This document shows positions 29,889-40,267 of a stretch of DNA of 57,573 bases, in pieces. A model generated the notes under the pieces. That model was given only the letters and a program-made list of their open reading frames with translations, was not told the origin of the DNA and searched no databases. The translations under genes and the position numbers were made by a program. The DNA is taken from positions 1-57,573 of the forward strand of contig CANJRZ010000003.1 of assembly GCA_947476735.1 (NCBI GenBank). Direction: 5' to 3'. The number at the start of each line of letters is the position of its first letter. Within the stretch, counting starts at the first letter, position 1. This DNA comes from Sphingomonadaceae bacterium (lineage in GTDB: Bacteria; Pseudomonadota; Alphaproteobacteria; Sphingomonadales; Sphingomonadaceae).

Positions 29889-30506
29889 TTAAGCGGCTGT
29901 CTCGCCACCTTCTTCAGCGTCACCGCCTTCGGAGCTCTTGAGCGCCGAAGGAGCAACGATCGTTGCGATGGTGATATCGGTGTGATCGACCGCAGTCGCG
30001 CCCTTGGGCAGGGTGATCTGCGAAAGGTGGATGTTCTCGCCGACTTCGAGGCCCTTGAGCGAGATAGCGACCTCATCGGGAATCTCGGCGGCATCGCAGA
30101 TCAGGCCGAGATCATGAATGACGATATTGAGAACGCCGCCGCGCTTGATGCCGGGCGAAAGCTCTTCGTCGATGAAGTGGACGGGAACGTTCACGGTCAC
30201 CTTCGAATGTTCGCCGATGCGCAGGAAGTCCGCATGGAGCGGCCGATCGCTGACGGGATGGAACTGAACGTCTTTTGGCAGGGTGCGGATCTTCTTGCCC
30301 GCAACGTCGAGCATGACGACGCTGTTGAAGAAATGCCCGGTGTTGAGCATCTTCATGATCACCTTCTCTTCGAGGTGGATCGCAATCGGTTCCTGCTTGT
30401 CGCCGTAGATAACGGCGGGGACGCGGCCTTCGCGGCGGATGGCGCGGGAGGCTCCCTTGCCAGCCCGCTCACGCACCTCGGCCACAAGATCGAGCACTTC
30501 GCTCAT
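29889..30506 (-). CDS. rplY: 50S ribosomal protein L25/general stress protein Ctc
   Basis: [50 protein letters not shown]; adjacent to pth. Confidence 0.95.
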   Translation of the reverse strand: MSEVLDLVAEVRERAGKGASRAIRREGRVPAVIYGDKQEPIAIHLEEKVIMKMLNTGHFFNSVVMLDVAGKKIRTLPKDVQFHPVSDRPLHADFLRIGEHSKVTVNVPVHFIDEELSPGIKRGGVLNIVIHDLGLICDAAEIPDEVAISLKGLEVGENIHLSQITLPKGATAVDHTDITIATIVAPSALKSSEGGDAEEGGETAA

Positions 30507-30607
30507 AACTTGCTCCAGTTCGCTTGAGTTTCACAAACCCGCCTGCCTCCAGGGATGACCAGACGGGATGGGCGCGCATAGAGGGATCGCGTGCTAAAGG
30601 CAAGCGA

Positions 30608-31324
30608 ATGGCGCTTCGACCGCATTCAATTGCCGAGAGCGCCCGTGCGGTGCATGGGGACGCGATGCTCGACGAACATATCCTCTTCATTGATGGCGAA
30701 GCGATGGTGATCGACAAGCCATCGGGCCTGCCGGTCGATCCGCCGCGCGACGGCAGTATCAGCCTCGAGAATCATCTCCAGTCGCTGAGCTTCGGTTTCA
30801 AGCGCTGGCCGAGCGCGGTCCACCGGCTTGATCGTGACACCTCGGGTTGCCTGCTGCTCGCGCGCAATCCGAAGGCGCATAAGCGCTTCGCGCTCGCCTT
30901 CGAGGAGGGGCGGGTGGAGAAGACCTATCTGGCGATCCTCGACGGCATTCCCACAGAGATTGAGGGACTGGTCGATCTGCCGCTTGGTAAGACCTCGACG
31001 CGCGAGAGTGGCTGGCGGATGGTCGGTGATCCGCGAGGCAAGCCCGCGACTACGGCGTGGCGGGTGGTTGCGACCGAGGGGCGGCTTGCGCTGGTCGAGT
31101 TCAAGCCCACCACCGGACGCACCCACCAGATCCGCGTTCACGCTGCAACCGGTATCGGCGTCCCGATCTTCGGCGATCCGGTCTATGGCCGGGGCGGCGC
31201 CAAGGGGGTGACCCTGCTCCATGCGTCCCGACTCGTCGTTCCGCGCGGGGAGAAGCAGTGGATCAAGGCATCCGCACCGCTCCCCGAGCGCTTTACCGCG
31301 CTGGGCTTTGCCGATCCGGCCTGA
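30608..31324 (+). CDS. RluA-family RNA pseudouridine synthase (start could be 30665)
   Basis: VIDKPSGLPVDPP, SAVHRLDRDTSGCLLLARN, GRTHQIRVHAATGIGVPIFGDPVYG. Confidence 0.9.
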   Translation: MALRPHSIAESARAVHGDAMLDEHILFIDGEAMVIDKPSGLPVDPPRDGSISLENHLQSLSFGFKRWPSAVHRLDRDTSGCLLLARNPKAHKRFALAFEEGRVEKTYLAILDGIPTEIEGLVDLPLGKTSTRESGWRMVGDPRGKPATTAWRVVATEGRLALVEFKPTTGRTHQIRVHAATGIGVPIFGDPVYGRGGAKGVTLLHASRLVVPRGEKQWIKASAPLPERFTALGFADPA

Positions 31325-31340
31325 CGCCCGAGGAAAGCCG

Positions 31341-31766
31341 ATGCCGCGCATCCCCGTCACCGATCATATTTCGATCGACTCCGACGAGATCGAGGAGCGC
31401 TTCGTCCGGGCGAGCGGGCCGGGCGGCCAGAATGTCAACAAGGTGTCGAGCGCGGTCGAACTGCGCTTTGACGCGCGGGGATCGCCGTCGCTGCCCGACG
31501 CGGTGTCGGCGCGGGTCCAGAAGCTGGCCGGTTCGCGGCTGACGCTGGACGGCGTAATCGTCATCCAGGCGCAGGAATATCGCGACCAGCCACGCAACCG
31601 CGAAGCCGCGCTCGAACGGCTGCTCGATCTGATCCGCCAGGCGACGATCGTCCCCAAGCGGCGCAAGGCCACCAAGGCGACCTATTCGTCGAAGGTCAAG
31701 CGGCTTGAGGGCAAGACAAAGCGTTCGACCGTGAAGGCGGCCCGGGGCAAGCCGAAGCTCGACTGA
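31341..31766 (+). CDS. arfB: Alternative ribosome rescue factor ArfB (class I release factor-like)
   Basis: RASGPGGQNVNKVSSAVELRF GGQ domain with basic C-terminal tail KRLEGKTKRSTVKAARGKPKLD. Confidence 0.9.
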   Translation: MPRIPVTDHISIDSDEIEERFVRASGPGGQNVNKVSSAVELRFDARGSPSLPDAVSARVQKLAGSRLTLDGVIVIQAQEYRDQPRNREAALERLLDLIRQATIVPKRRKATKATYSSKVKRLEGKTKRSTVKAARGKPKLD

Positions 31767-31772
31767 TCGGGA

Positions 31773-32249
31773 TCATATGCCGCTGGCATGATAAATGCCG
31801 ACGGCGGCGATGAACCCCATGAGGAGGCCGCCAAGCGCTATCGAGGCGACGAGCGAGGTGCAACGAAGCTGCTTCTCGGCGAGTGCGGCCTGCCAGAGGG
31901 CGAGTGACAGCGGCAGATAGAGCAGCGTGCCGGTGACCAGTCCGGGCGAGTGGCGGTCATAAGCCACCACGCTGGCGAGGTGATAGATCAGGTTCCAGAA
32001 CAGGTGCGCCGCTGCCCAGGCCAGCATCCAGAAGACGGCCGCCGGCTGCTGCGTCTTCGCCGTCCATTGGACGAGCAGCGCCATGATGACGATGAAGGCG
32101 AGGTTGCTGCCGAGGAATATCGACAACTCCATCGGGTAGCCGCTCACCTGGCCGGCATAAGCGGGATAGCCGGTCAGATACTCCTCGGCGACATGCATCA
32201 GGAATGCGATCGGCAATAGCCAGATCAGGCGATAGAAGGACAATGTCAT
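31773..32249 (-). CDS. HXXEE domain-containing membrane protein
   Basis: LIWLLPIAFLMHVAEEYLTGYP motif and multiple hydrophobic segments. Confidence 0.8.
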   Translation of the reverse strand: MTLSFYRLIWLLPIAFLMHVAEEYLTGYPAYAGQVSGYPMELSIFLGSNLAFIVIMALLVQWTAKTQQPAAVFWMLAWAAAHLFWNLIYHLASVVAYDRHSPGLVTGTLLYLPLSLALWQAALAEKQLRCTSLVASIALGGLLMGFIAAVGIYHASGI

Positions 32250-32331
32250 GACCGGCCTCCCCCTTTTGAAGCGGGGACGATACGCCTAGCGGGTTGAAGC
32301 GCAAGCCGAGCCGGTCCAGACTAGGGGCGTC

Positions 32332-32820
32332 ATGTACAAGTTCGACATCGATAAATATGGCGACAAGGCGGAGTTCTACGCCGACATGTGTGCTGCGCTC
32401 GCCGCGCTGACCGCCGACGAGCCCGATGCGATCGCCAACATGGCCAACGCTGCGGCGCTGATCTGGGAATATCTGCCTGATCTCAACTGGGCGGGGTTCT
32501 ACCGCGCGGTTGGAGAGGAGCTGGTGCTGGGACCGTTCCAGGGCAAGACCGCCTGCATTCGCATCCCGTTCGGCAGAGGCGTGTGCGGGACCGCGGCGGC
32601 GACCCGCGAGCCGCAATGCGTGCCCGACGTTCACGCCTTTCCGGGGCATATCGCCTGCGACGCACTTTCGGCTTCGGAGCTGGTGATGCCGATCGTCCAC
32701 GCAGGGCGGCTGCTCGGGGTCCTCGATCTCGACAGCCCGATCAAGGGCCGGTTTGACGAGGTCGACGTTACGGGCTGCGCTGAACTGATGGCGGTGCTGG
32801 GACCGAGGTTGGCAGGCTAA
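32332..32820 (+). CDS. GAF-domain free methionine-R-sulfoxide reductase
   Basis: LNWAGFYRAVGEELVLGPFQGKTACIRIPFGRGVCGTAAAT, LLGVLDLDSP. Confidence 0.88.
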   Translation: MYKFDIDKYGDKAEFYADMCAALAALTADEPDAIANMANAAALIWEYLPDLNWAGFYRAVGEELVLGPFQGKTACIRIPFGRGVCGTAAATREPQCVPDVHAFPGHIACDALSASELVMPIVHAGRLLGVLDLDSPIKGRFDEVDVTGCAELMAVLGPRLAG

Positions 32821-32868
32821 TAGCTATTGAGCCCTCGCCCGTCCGCGGGCGAGGATCGGAGGCTTGGA

Positions 32869-33366
32869 TCAGCTCAGCCGATCCAGAGCCTCTTCGCTCA
32901 ACGAACCCGGCACGATCATTAAAGGGCAGGGGAGCTGGCCGGAGTCTGCGCCGGCGAAATGGCTGACCAGTTTGCCGGGATTGCCGCTCGCATGGGCACC
33001 AAGAACCAGTGCCGCGACATGCGGCTGCTCGGTGAGTAGTTCACGGACGATCGTGATCGGATCGCCCTGGCGCACGGTGATCGACGGCATGATGCCGGTT
33101 TCCTCGATCAGTGTGCTCGCTGCCTCGGCGATCATCGCCTCGGCGCGGAGCCGGGCTTCTTCCTCCATCGCCGCCTGTACAGCGCCCCACTGGACGAACT
33201 CCTGTGGAGCGACGAGCGCCAATATCTCGACGGCGCCGCCCGTCTTTGTGGCACGCCGCGCGGCGAAGCGCAGGGCAACCCGGGAAGCGTCATTATCGTC
33301 GATGACAACCAGATAGGTACGCACTGCGGCGTCGCTCCCCCGATATTTAACGGAACGGTGCGCCAC
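32869..33366 (-). CDS. Universal stress protein
   Basis: TYLVVIDDNDASRVALRFAARRATKTGGAVEILALV and C-terminal GADSGQLPCPLMIVPG. Confidence 0.82.
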   Translation of the reverse strand: MAHRSVKYRGSDAAVRTYLVVIDDNDASRVALRFAARRATKTGGAVEILALVAPQEFVQWGAVQAAMEEEARLRAEAMIAEAASTLIEETGIMPSITVRQGDPITIVRELLTEQPHVAALVLGAHASGNPGKLVSHFAGADSGQLPCPLMIVPGSLSEEALDRLS

Positions 33367-33471
33367 TTGCCCGATTTGCGCAACCCTAGGCTATCCCACA
33401 CTTGACCTCGTAACCATCAACGCGGATGAGGAATGCGCATCGACCCCAATCCGCCCGCAGGGGATTTACAT

Positions 33472-34770
33472 ATGCCGATCGAGTTGAAGATGCCCGCCCT
33501 CTCGCCGACGATGGAGGAGGGAACACTCGCCAAATGGCTGGTGAAGGAGGGCGATATGGTGCGCTCGGGCGACCTCCTGGCGGAAATCGAGACCGACAAG
33601 GCGACGATGGAGTTCGAGGCGGTCGACGAAGGCACGATCGCGAAGCTCGTCATCGCCGAAGGCACCGAGGGCGTGAAGGTTGGCGCAGTGATTGCACTGA
33701 TCCAGGGCGAGGATGAAGAGGCTGCACCGGCAAAGGCTGTGGCCAAGGCCGAGGAACCCAAGAAGGTGGAAGCCAAGCCCGTACCGAAGGCGGAAACTCC
33801 AGCCAAGGCGGCCGAACCGGCGCCTGCACCGGCGCCCGCCGCATCGGGCGACCGGATCAAGGCGAGCCCGCTGGCGAAGCGGCTGGCGGCTGCGCAGGGC
33901 ATCGACCTCGCGGACGTCGAGGGCACGGGCCCCGGCGGCCGTATCATCAAGTCCGATCTGGACGGGGCGCCGACAGGCGCCGCCAAGTCGCCGGCTGCTC
34001 CTGTCGCCGCACCACAGCCTGTCGCAGAAGCCAAGCCCGCAGCAGCAGCTGCGCCTGCGTCTGTCTCGATCTCCGACGACATTCCGCACGAGACCGTCAA
34101 GCTCTCGAGCATGCGCAAGGTCATCGCGCGTCGGCTCAGCGAGTCGATGCAGCAGGCCCCGCACATCTATCTCACGGTCGATATTCAACTCGACGCGCTG
34201 CTCAAGCTGCGCGGCCAGCTCAACCAGTCGCTCGAACCGCGCGGTATCAAGCTCTCGGTCAATGACCTGCTGATCAAGGCGCTAGCCGTGGCCCTCATTG
34301 AAGTGCCCGACTGCAATGTTTCCTTCGCGGGCGAGACTCTGATCAAATATAAGCGCGCCGACATTTCGGTCGCGGTGGCGATCCCGGGCGGGCTGATCAC
34401 GCCGATCATCAAGGGTGCAGACACGAAGGGCGTAGCCGCGATTGCGACCGAGGCGAAGGACCTCGCCCAGCGCGCCAAGGAGGGCAAATTGCTGCCCACC
34501 GAATATCAGGGCGGCACCGCTTCGATCTCGAACATGGGAATGTTCGGCATCAAGCAGTTCACAGCGGTGATCAACCCGCCCCAGGCGATGATCATGGCGG
34601 TCGGTTCGGGCGAGAAGCGGCCCTATGTCATCAATGACGCTCTCGCGACCGCGACGATCATGACCGCGACGGGCAGCTTCGATCACCGTGCGATCGACGG
34701 CGCGGTCGGCGCGCAGCTGATGGCGGCGTTCAAGCGGCTGGTCGAAAATCCGCTCGGCATGCTGGCCTGA
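33472..34770 (+). CDS. pdhC: Pyruvate dehydrogenase complex E2 (dihydrolipoamide acetyltransferase)
   Basis: [44 protein letters not shown] lipoyl domain; C-terminal [19 protein letters not shown]. Confidence 0.93.
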   Translation: MPIELKMPALSPTMEEGTLAKWLVKEGDMVRSGDLLAEIETDKATMEFEAVDEGTIAKLVIAEGTEGVKVGAVIALIQGEDEEAAPAKAVAKAEEPKKVEAKPVPKAETPAKAAEPAPAPAPAASGDRIKASPLAKRLAAAQGIDLADVEGTGPGGRIIKSDLDGAPTGAAKSPAAPVAAPQPVAEAKPAAAAAPASVSISDDIPHETVKLSSMRKVIARRLSESMQQAPHIYLTVDIQLDALLKLRGQLNQSLEPRGIKLSVNDLLIKALAVALIEVPDCNVSFAGETLIKYKRADISVAVAIPGGLITPIIKGADTKGVAAIATEAKDLAQRAKEGKLLPTEYQGGTASISNMGMFGIKQFTAVINPPQAMIMAVGSGEKRPYVINDALATATIMTATGSFDHRAIDGAVGAQLMAAFKRLVENPLGMLA

Positions 34771-34772
34771 AC

Positions 34773-35162
34773 ATGTCGGCGGGGGAGGTGCAGCCACCCG
34801 CCGGCGCACCCGCCATCCGAGTGGTGGCGATGCCGGCGGATACAAATCCAAACGGCGACATGTTCGGCGGCTGGCTGGTCAGCATGATGGACCTCGCGGC
34901 GGGCACCATCGCATCGCAACGGTGCAAGGGGCGGTCGGCGACGATTGCGATCGACAGCATGATCTTTCACAGACCGGTGACGGTCGGCGATGTGGTATCG
35001 ATCTATGCCGAACTTCTGGAGGTCGGGCGAACCTCAATGAAGTTTGACGTCACGGCCTGGCGCCAGTCGCGCAACGGGTTCGAAAATGAGCGGGTTACCC
35101 ATGCGACGATGACATTCGTCGCAATCGATGACGAGGGCCGGCCGCGACCGGTTGATGGATAG
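34773..35162 (+). CDS. Acyl-CoA thioesterase (YciA-like hotdog)
   Basis: MPADTNPNGDMFGGWLVSMMDLAAGTIA, HRPVTVGDVVSIYAELLEVGRTSM. Confidence 0.88.
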   Translation: MSAGEVQPPAGAPAIRVVAMPADTNPNGDMFGGWLVSMMDLAAGTIASQRCKGRSATIAIDSMIFHRPVTVGDVVSIYAELLEVGRTSMKFDVTAWRQSRNGFENERVTHATMTFVAIDDEGRPRPVDG

Positions 35163-35241
35163 AGGCAGTTGAATTGACGCGATGTCCGGGTCGTCGGGTG
35201 ACGACACCTATTTGGAAATCGCGCTACTGAGGAGCAGACAG

Positions 35242-36639
35242 GTGGCGGAAACCTACGATCTCATCGTCCTCGGCTCGGGGCCAGGCGGCTATGTCGCGGC
35301 GATCCGGGCAGCCCAGCTCGGCATGAAGGTTGCGATCGTCGAGCGCGAGTTGCTGGGCGGCATCTGCCTCAACTGGGGGTGCATCCCGACCAAGGCGCTG
35401 CTGCGTTCGGCGGAAATCTATCATTACATGCAACATGCCGGTGATTTCGGGCTCGACGCTGTGGCGCCCAGTTTCGATCTCGCCAAGGTGGTGCAACGGT
35501 CGCGCAATGTCGCCAAGCAGCTCAACCAGGGCGTCACCGGGCTGATGAAGAAGCACAAGATCGCAGTCCATATGGGCGACGGTGTGCTGACCGGAAAAGG
35601 CAAGATCAGCGTCAGCAAGGACGGGCAGACGACCGAGCTCACCGCGAAAAACATCATCGTCGCGACCGGCGCCCGCGCTCGCAACCTTCCCTTCGCCAAG
35701 ACCGACGGCAAGCGGATATGGACCTATCGCCATGCGATGACGCCGCCCGAGATGCCGACCAATTTGCTGGTGATCGGCTCCGGGGCGATCGGCCTCGAGT
35801 TCGCCAGCTTCTACAGCGACATGGGCGCCAAGGTGGCGGTGGTCGAGATGCTCGACCGCATCCTGCCGGTCGAGGATGAGGAAGTCAGCGCGTTCATGAC
35901 CAAGGCGCTTACCAAGCAGGGCATGTCGATCCGCGCTGGTGCCAAAGTTAAGAAGCTCGAGGTTAGCGAGAAGGGCGTGTCGGCGCAGGTCGAGGACAAG
36001 GACGGCAAAGTCTCGACCGAGGAGTACAGCCATGTCATCGCGGCGATCGGCATCGTTCCCAATGTCGAAAATATCGGGCTCGAGACGGTCGGTGTCGAGG
36101 CCGATCAACGCTTCCACATCAAGACCGATGCGAATTGCCGCACCAACGTCGAAGGCATTTATGCGATTGGCGACGTCACCGACGGGCCCTGGCTCGCGCA
36201 CAAGGCGATGCACGAGGCGGTAATCGCAGCCGAGCATATCGCAGGCCAGCATCCGCACGCGATGGACAAGCGCAACATCCCGGGCTGTACCTATTGCCGG
36301 CCACAGGTCGCGTCGGTCGGTCTCACCGAGGCGAAGGCAAAGGAAGCCGGCTACAAGGTCAAGGTCGGCAAGTTCCCCTTCATCGGCAACGGCAAGGCGA
36401 TCGCGCTGGGTGAACCCGAGGGTTTCGTGAAGACCGTATTCGACGAGGCAACCGGCGAACTGCTCGGCGCGCACATGGTCGGCGCCGAGGTGACCGAGAT
36501 GATCCAGGGCTATACGATCGGCAAGACGTTGGAGACGACCGAAGCCGAACTGATCGGCACCGTTTTCCCGCATCCGACGATCAGCGAGGCGATGCACGAG
36601 AGCGTCCTCGCGGCATTCGGGCGCACGCTGCATATGTGA
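35242..36639 (+). CDS. lpdA: Dihydrolipoyl dehydrogenase (E3); GTG start likely
   Basis: DLIVLGSGPGGYVAAIRAAQLGMKVAIVERELLGGICLNWGCIPTKALLR redox-active disulfide; C-terminal HPTISEAMHESVLAAFG. Confidence 0.95.
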   Translation: MAETYDLIVLGSGPGGYVAAIRAAQLGMKVAIVERELLGGICLNWGCIPTKALLRSAEIYHYMQHAGDFGLDAVAPSFDLAKVVQRSRNVAKQLNQGVTGLMKKHKIAVHMGDGVLTGKGKISVSKDGQTTELTAKNIIVATGARARNLPFAKTDGKRIWTYRHAMTPPEMPTNLLVIGSGAIGLEFASFYSDMGAKVAVVEMLDRILPVEDEEVSAFMTKALTKQGMSIRAGAKVKKLEVSEKGVSAQVEDKDGKVSTEEYSHVIAAIGIVPNVENIGLETVGVEADQRFHIKTDANCRTNVEGIYAIGDVTDGPWLAHKAMHEAVIAAEHIAGQHPHAMDKRNIPGCTYCRPQVASVGLTEAKAKEAGYKVKVGKFPFIGNGKAIALGEPEGFVKTVFDEATGELLGAHMVGAEVTEMIQGYTIGKTLETTEAELIGTVFPHPTISEAMHESVLAAFGRTLHM

Positions 36640-36801
36640 CGACCGGACGTTCCCCCGTAATTGGCGGCGGAAAGCTTGCCACGTCGTTCGTCGAAATATT
36701 GATGGTGTTGGTAGACGGAACCTGTCTGCGGAGCGCCGTGGCCGGCTAGGCTGCCCCCGGGAAAGGCGTCATACAGGGAGGCAGCCTTGGGCTTGGGGAA
36801 A

Positions 36802-37011
36802 ATGTCGGTTCTGGCGGCCGTCATGACGCTGATCGCGGTCAAGGCACATGCGGTCGTCGCTTGCGAATTGAAACGGGCGCCACGATCTAATGCCGGCGAC
36901 TTTGCCGTGCGGAAGCCGGCGAGGCCGAACGAGCTTGATCGGACCCGTGTCGAACGTCGCGAGTCACTTCATTATGCGCCTGCTCCGAGCCGGCGGATCA
37001 TTTTGCAATAG
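36802..37011 (+). CDS. Small hypothetical secreted protein (tentative)
   Basis: MSVLAAVMTLIAVKAHAVVACELKR: short signal-like N-terminus ending AHA; no homology assessed. Confidence 0.35.
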   Translation: MSVLAAVMTLIAVKAHAVVACELKRAPRSNAGDFAVRKPARPNELDRTRVERRESLHYAPAPSRRIILQ

Positions 37012-37098
37012 ACAACGGGCCGGCTCGCAGGAATTGGCCAACGGCGCTATTGGCAAATTGAGGGGGGCTCATGTCGGGACCCCGACTTGGGAAGTCGC

Positions 37099-37305
37099 AT
37101 GCGGATATATCGTTTCCTCACCGGGGTCGACGACTCCGCCTTCTGCCACAAGGTGACCAAGGCGCTGTCAGAAGGGTGGGAGCTTCACGGTTCGCCCGCC
37201 TATGCGTTCGATGCGGTTAAACAATGCATGATGGCGGGGCAGGCGGTGACCAGGGAGGTGCCCGATCAGCCTTATGATCCGGACAAGAAGCTGATCGATT
37301 ACTGA
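37099..37305 (+). CDS. DUF1737 domain-containing protein
   Basis: YRFLTGVDDSAFCHKVTKALSEGWELHGSPAYAFDAVKQCMMAGQAV typical of DUF1737. Confidence 0.8.
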   Translation: MRIYRFLTGVDDSAFCHKVTKALSEGWELHGSPAYAFDAVKQCMMAGQAVTREVPDQPYDPDKKLIDY

Positions 37306-37386
37306 AGAACAAAAGACGGGTCTTCCGACCCATCCTATTTTGCCAACACCCCTTGCCGTCATTGTTCAGCGAGGGACTCCGAAGCC

Positions 37387-38346
37387 TTATTCGCCGTCGC
37401 CTTCCTCAATATCGAGGTCGGTATATTGAGGTACCTGGCGGACGCTGCGGTTTAGGGAGAAGCCTGCGCTGGCGAGCAGCGCCGGCATGTCCTCGGTGCC
37501 GCCATTGCGGCGGATGCTGAGCGCGGTGAAGCCTGAGTTGAGCATCGCGGTGATGTCGCGGTTTCGCTGCCAGCCCGATGGCGAGCCGAGCACGACGGCG
37601 ATCAGGCGGCGTCCGTCGCGGACCGCAGAGGCGGTCAGGGTGAAACCGCTGTCGTTGGTGAAGCCGGTCTTGATCCCGTCGAGACCGGGTACGACGCCGA
37701 GCAGCTTGTTGTGGTTGGCGAGGCGGAGGCGGCCATAGCTGTAGCTCTGCTCGGCGAAGCAGCGGTAATGGTCGGGATGATTTTTGATCATGGCGGCCGA
37801 AAGGATGGCGATGTCCTGGGCCGACGAGAAATGTGCGGGATCGGGCAAGCCGCTGGCGTTGGCAAACACCGTCTGGCGCATGCCGAGCGTGCGCGCCTTG
37901 GCGGTCATCATCTTGGCGAAATTGGCTTCGGTGCCGCCGACCCGCTCGGCCAGCGCAACCGCGACGTCATTGGCAGACTTGACCGCGACAACGTTGATGG
38001 CCTCGTCGACCGAGAGCGACTGGCCTACGCCAAGTCCGAGCTTTGACGGGCGCTGCCGGACGGCGTTCCAAGACATGACGACGCGGTCGTCGGGGCGGAG
38101 CTTGCCGCTCTGCAGTGCGTCGAACACCAGATAGAGTGTCATTACCTTGGTGATCGAGGCCGGGTGACGGATTGCGCTGGCCTGTTCGGCATATAGTATT
38201 TCGCTCGTGTCGGCGTCCATCAGGACGGCCGCAAAGCGCGGCGCGCCGAGTGGGCTAATGGCCTGGGCCGGCGCGAAGGGGACAGCGATCGCCGCTATCG
38301 CAACCATCAAACAGGCAAGCCAACGACCGAAGACAGATCCAGCCAC
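37387..38346 (-). CDS. D-alanyl-D-alanine carboxypeptidase (penicillin-binding protein, S11)
   Basis: RHPASITKVMTLYL (SxxK), KSANDVAVALAE (SxN), GIKTGFTNDSGFTL (KTG). Confidence 0.93.
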   Translation of the reverse strand: MAGSVFGRWLACLMVAIAAIAVPFAPAQAISPLGAPRFAAVLMDADTSEILYAEQASAIRHPASITKVMTLYLVFDALQSGKLRPDDRVVMSWNAVRQRPSKLGLGVGQSLSVDEAINVVAVKSANDVAVALAERVGGTEANFAKMMTAKARTLGMRQTVFANASGLPDPAHFSSAQDIAILSAAMIKNHPDHYRCFAEQSYSYGRLRLANHNKLLGVVPGLDGIKTGFTNDSGFTLTASAVRDGRRLIAVVLGSPSGWQRNRDITAMLNSGFTALSIRRNGGTEDMPALLASAGFSLNRSVRQVPQYTDLDIEEGDGE

Positions 38347-38449
38347 GTATCCAGTCTCCTTTTTATTGACCAGATACGTTTGAATCTAAAGCATTTTCCG
38401 GAATAACGACAGCCGGTCGACCGGTGCAGATCATGCGTTTCGACTCATT

Positions 38450-39088
38450 TTAGGCACGGTCGATCTTGTCGGCGTAAATCAGGCGGCCGGGCCCGAGCCG
38501 CACCATCACGTCTGCAAGATCCTTCTCGCCGAAAGCAAAGCAGCCCTCGGAGCGGCCCAATTTGCCGTGCTGGGAGATCATGTCGCGTTCGGCGTACCAG
38601 GCGCCGTGGATCACCACGGCACGGGCTCGCGCGTTGCTGTTGGTCGTGTCGAGGCCGTCGATCCGCCGCGAACGGCCATGCTGGCCAAAATACTCCTCGG
38701 CGGTGACATAGGCGCCACTCGACGATGCTGCCGACCCGAAGTCATTGGAAAAGCGCTTGAGCCAGCCGGTGTGGCCCGGATCGGATCCGCGGCCGTGCGC
38801 GACAAGCAGGCTTTCGACCTTGCCGGAGGCCACGTCGAGGAGGTGGAAGCGCGGAGTCGATGAGGGGTCGTCGAAATCGCAGATGCCGATCAGGTCGCGA
38901 TGACTGATCCTGCCGATGTTGCGGCTCATTGCGGCGAGCGCTCGCTCGCGGACTTCAGGACGCAGACGCGCCGCCGGAAGAAGTGGTGTCGCAAGCGAAG
39001 GCGTGCTCGACGCCAGTCCCAATCCACCTAGAAGAGTTGCCCCCAGCAATCCGCGCCGGCTGACCGGCGTGTCGATGATATCCAGCAA
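38450..39088 (-). CDS. Murein L,D-transpeptidase catalytic domain family protein
   Basis: VVIHGAWYAERDMISQHGKLGRSEGCFAFGEKD; N-terminal twin-arginine SRRGLLGATLLGGLGLA. Confidence 0.85.
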   Translation of the reverse strand: MLDIIDTPVSRRGLLGATLLGGLGLASSTPSLATPLLPAARLRPEVRERALAAMSRNIGRISHRDLIGICDFDDPSSTPRFHLLDVASGKVESLLVAHGRGSDPGHTGWLKRFSNDFGSAASSSGAYVTAEEYFGQHGRSRRIDGLDTTNSNARARAVVIHGAWYAERDMISQHGKLGRSEGCFAFGEKDLADVMVRLGPGRLIYADKIDRA

Positions 39089-39341
39089 AAGCCCAACCCG
39101 ATCTGTAAACTAACAAGCCGGCAGCCTTACCAGACCCGGTTAACCATTTCATTCCAAGAGTGAGTGATTGTTCCCGCACCGGTCGTGGCTGAACGTTTTC
39201 CGTACACGGTTCATCGCGGCTTGTTGTCGACACCTACATGTTCGGCCGGCCGTGCAGGGATATCTTGCGGAAATGGTTCGCGGTTCGGTCCCTTTTCCAT
39301 ATCGGCGGCGTTTCGACGTGCGAGATCAGTGAGGGCGCTGC

Positions 39342-40253
39342 ATGACCGAACCGCCTGAAAGCCGGCTGACGCTTTTCGCAGCGCTCGCCGCAAATTTGGG
39401 GATCGCGATCGCGAAGTTCGTCGCTGCGGCGATCTCGGGATCGTCGGCGATGCTCACCGAAGGCCTCCACTCTGTTGTCGACAGCCTCAACCAGCTTCTC
39501 CTGCTCCATGGCCAGAGGCGCTCGATGCGCCCGCCAGACGAGCGCCACCCGCTCGGCTATGGACGCGAACTCTATTTCTGGAGCTTCGTTGTTGCGATCC
39601 TGATCTTCTCCACCGGGGCGGGCCTTTCGATTTACGAAGGCGTCCGCCATATCCGCGCTCCTGAGCCGATCCGTTCGCCGCTGATCAACTATGTCGTGCT
39701 GGCAATTTCGCTGCTGCTCGAAGGAGTAAGCTGGTTCATCGCGATGCGCGAGTTCAGCGAGGCCAGGGGCGAATATGGCTGGTGGGAGGCGATCCGCCGC
39801 TCGAAGGACCCGCCAAGCTTTGTCGTCCTGTTCGAGGACAGCGCGGCGATCTTTGGCCTGTTGATGGCGGGAGTGGGCATCACACTGAGCGTTGTCACGG
39901 GCGATCCTCGCTGGGATGGTGCCGCCTCGGTGGTGATCGGCATCGCGCTGGCCGGGGTCGCGGTGGTCCTCGCGCGGGAATCGAAGGGACTGTTGATCGG
40001 CGAGGCGGCCGATCCGCTACTCGAGCAGGCGGTAAGGGCGGCGATCGACCGACGCCCCGAGGTGACTGGCGTCAACGAGATCACGACGATCCATATCGGG
40101 CCGCGCAATATCTTTGTCGGCCTCTCGGTCGACTTCGAGAACCGCGTTCCGGTCGGCCGGATCGAGGCAATGATCCCCGAGGCCGAGACGGAGTTGCGCG
40201 CACGCTGGCCCTCGATCCGGGCGATCTATATCAAGCCTCAGGCGAAACCATGA
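39342..40253 (+). CDS. Cation diffusion facilitator family transporter
   Basis: SSAMLTEGLHSVVDSLNQLLLLHGQRRSMRPPDERHPLGYGRELYFWSF motif. Confidence 0.9.
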   Translation: MTEPPESRLTLFAALAANLGIAIAKFVAAAISGSSAMLTEGLHSVVDSLNQLLLLHGQRRSMRPPDERHPLGYGRELYFWSFVVAILIFSTGAGLSIYEGVRHIRAPEPIRSPLINYVVLAISLLLEGVSWFIAMREFSEARGEYGWWEAIRRSKDPPSFVVLFEDSAAIFGLLMAGVGITLSVVTGDPRWDGAASVVIGIALAGVAVVLARESKGLLIGEAADPLLEQAVRAAIDRRPEVTGVNEITTIHIGPRNIFVGLSVDFENRVPVGRIEAMIPEAETELRARWPSIRAIYIKPQAKP

Positions 40254-40267
40254 AGGGTGGAGAGACC

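Noticed and set aside
33713-33850. Ala/Pro/Lys-rich repetitive stretch in pdhC
   Set aside because: Normal flexible linker between the lipoyl and subunit-binding domains of E2.
35224-36633. 469-aa minus-strand ORF opposite lpdA
   Set aside because: Antisense shadow of a clear dihydrolipoyl dehydrogenase.
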